A stretch of DNA of 64,000 nt, taken from contig CM048554.1 of NCBI GenBank assembly GCA_026413225.1, forward strand, positions 90,189,963-90,253,962, given 5' to 3'. The position numbers and the translations under genes are program-made. The notes under the pieces were generated by a model that searched no databases, was not told the DNA's origin, and was given only the letters and a program-made list of their open reading frames with translations. Below, one piece after another: positions 61,881-64,000 of the stretch (position 1 is its first letter; each line of letters opens with the position of its first letter). This DNA comes from Otis tarda (lineage: Eukaryota; Chordata; Aves; Otidiformes; Otididae).

Positions 61881-63755
61881 ACAACTCTGACACCTCTCAA
61901 TAGGTTTCATCCTCAGCTCTAGGAGCTGCCACTGGTGTTGGACCCAGAGATGGTACCTAGCAGAGGTGGCCTGCTGGGCAGTTTGAAGGTTCAGCTGAAG
62001 GCATCATTTACATTTTCAGATGCATGTTTCTGGCTAGAAATATTGCCCCAAAGTACATAGCAGATGACAAAGCCTGGGTGGGATTTTGATATAGCAGATG
62101 GGTAAAAAAAATCAGCTAAGTCAGAGACTATTTTTCACTCATTTTAACTAGTTATTCTCATAAGTGGGGAAAAAAGTTTGGCAGAGATCACTCACACGAA
62201 TCACTTGGAATTGTTTAAAATCCGAATAATGCTCAGGAACAGTGAACTATTGCTCCAAAATTCATGCCAGAATAAAACGGCCCTTAACGCTGCTGTACTG
62301 CTGTGGCAGCTGGATGTGAGCAGCGGTACCATCCTTAACCTACTCAACAGTGACGCTTACGGGTTCTTGCTCCTAGGAAGTGCCGTGACTTGTAATTCTG
62401 CCTTCTGCACCACCAAGCTTCCTGCTAATTCAAAGGACTCAGCACAACTCAGCAGGACAAGAAAGGCAGGCTGGTAATGATGCAAGTAAAAATAGCAGCC
62501 AGTGATGCCTACGCTCCATTTCGAGCACTCCCTAGTTCACCTGCTCGGTTCTGATTCCCAACAGAGGTAGGAGGCTGTGATGAAAAACACTCACTACCAG
62601 GCACCATACCTGCATTTTTAAAATGTAGCACCCCACATCCCCCTCACAGCACAGGGCTCTGTTGAGCCCCCAAACACAACACTGCTCTCCATGCAGCACA
62701 AGTGTGGGCCTGGAGATACTGTCACATCCCTGAAGAGAGGACAAGGCCCTGAAGGCACCTGAGCCTCCCTCTGCTGCATCAGCCCCTCATGCTGATGCAG
62801 GAAGACAAGGGGACCTTCACAGGGACTGAAGTGGAGTTTGGCAGGTAAAAACAAAAACTTGGTTTTCTTGGGTTGGGAAGGACAGCAAGGTTTGGGTACA
62901 AGTGTCCCAGGCAAAAGAAGGCCAACAGTCCTCAAAATTCTCAGATTTTTCTTTTGCTTCTCTCACCAGAAAAGAAAAGCAAAACAAAACATGGGAATTC
63001 AAAAAGTTCCTCTAAAATAACAGGGAAATGAGATAGAGAATTGCCTACATTTTAAGGCTGATCACTGAAGAACAGCTGAAATATCAATATTTGGAATAAA
63101 AATTGATATTGAAATAGGCACTATGGACTAAACTTTCCCCTTTTTCTAACGACCTCAGAAACAAGATACTTTACAAGATGGGTGTTGTCTGTTAAGGAAA
63201 ACCAGGCTCCAGCATTGCCATTTCTTTGTGACTTAGCAGCAAGAAGCCCTCACAGGAGTGAATCACCTGGAGAAGCAATGTAACTGTTTTCCAGCAGAGA
63301 TAACACATGCTAATGGAGCAGAGCTCTCAGTGAAATGCTGAGAGCAGGTTGTATCCCCTGCTTTTATGAAAGATACCTTTCAATCACACAGCTTACTTTC
63401 ATGCTGCTTTAACCGTGGCAGTCAACTAAAAATCATGCAAAATGGATTAGAAGAATAGAGCGGAATAGACCCAGCCTGAGAAGTAACTTTTGAAGTTATG
63501 TGGCAAGAAATGGAAGATGGACAGAACTGTAAATGACAATTGGATTTAAGATTTCAAAGTTGTAGTTATATACGATGAATGCATTTGGAAAATGGAGAAG
63601 ACTTTGAGGCAATCATCTCCCAGAAGAGGGAGAGAACAACCTGGCAAGTGCACAGGTCTGAGAAGGTTACCTGAAGAAGGTCAGTACAGGAGGATACAAA
63701 TAACAAATATCTAAAAGATTTACAAATAGAAAGGAAATTACCCATTCTTATGTCT
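61881..63755. other. Intergenic stretch, nothing recognised
   Basis: No supported gene, RNA or repeat. Short ORFs on both strands around 62.5-63.0 kb have no known similarity. Confidence 0.55.
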
Positions 63756-63946
63756 ACTGTGAGGAACAGGTTGCCCAGAGAGGTGGTAGATGCTCCATCC
63801 CTCGAAACATTCCAGGACAGGTTGGACAGGGCTCTGAGCAACCTGATCTGGTTGGAGATGTCCCTGCTCCTTGCAGAGGGGTTGGACTAGATGACCTTTA
63901 AAGGTCCCTTCCAACCCGAACTATTCTATGATTCTAAGATTCTAAG
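63756..63946 (+). repeat. CR1 LINE, 5'-truncated copy
   Basis: GAACAGGTTGCCCAGAGAGG, GATGTCCCTGCTCCTTGC and AAAGGTCCCTTCCAACCC occur in order, ending in ATTCTATG and ATTCTAAG repeats at about 63946. It is nearly identical in its last 160 bases to the 46.6-kb copy. A small deletion lies just before GAACAGG. Confidence 0.93.
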
Positions 63947-64000
63947 GATGAAGAGCAGGAGCCTTAGTAAGAGGGAGATGGGAAGACGTAGCTGAAATGC

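Noticed and set aside
1-64000. CRISPR arrays, tRNA or rRNA genes, prokaryotic or phage systems
   Set aside because: None seen. No regularly spaced identical repeats, no tRNA A/B box pair with a cloverleaf that I could build, and the whole window reads as bird nuclear DNA.

Overview
The window is vertebrate, and almost certainly bird, nuclear DNA. Genes are sparse and split by GT-AG introns. The interspersed repeats are CR1 LINEs with the avian 3' tail built on ATTCTATG repeats, plus LTRs of an endogenous-retrovirus family that I know from bird genomes. There are no operons, prokaryotic genes or CRISPR arrays. The LTR family suggests a non-galliform bird, but I cannot name the species.

Positions 1-26737 hold the 3' five-sixths of one gene on the + strand, ELOVL4, the ER-resident elongase of very-long-chain fatty acids. 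Coding exons 2-6 are at 13375-13562, 16823-16903, 23474-23645, 25836-25963 and 26462-26737. Joined, they run in one open frame and encode residues 34-314 in human-equivalent numbering, including all the elongase signature motifs and the C-terminal dilysine ER-retrieval signal. Exon 1 (about 33 residues) and the promoter lie upstream, so 1-13374 is part of a long first intron. The introns are AT-rich and nearly free of interspersed repeats: I see one short CR1 tail, one very degraded CR1 and a few microsatellites. Several AATAAA signals between 30.1 and 31.3 kb, and ATTAAA variants further upstream, could end the transcript. The true 3' end cannot be fixed from sequence alone.

Positions about 31.3-64 kb look intergenic. 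I recognise no protein-coding gene there. In mammals the next gene in this direction is SH3BGRL2, in convergent orientation, but I saw no exon of it. From about 36 kb the sequence becomes visibly more GC-rich and repeat-rich. It holds a solo LTR on the - strand (39540-40634) with an internal 41-52-base tandem array, a diverged relative of that LTR on the + strand (about 42640-43152), and CR1 copies at 41.4, 46.6, 57.2, 58.2-58.8, 61.6 and 63.8 kb. The 58.2-58.8 kb copy keeps an uninterrupted 170-codon piece of its reverse-transcriptase ORF. The long ORFs in this half are mostly repeat-derived or chance. One AT-rich ORF at 52378-52854 has no explanation.

I found no convincing new biological system. 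The most useful leads are the related inverted LTR pair, the multiple possible ELOVL4 3' ends, the composition and repeat change near 36 kb, and the unexplained 52.4 kb ORF.
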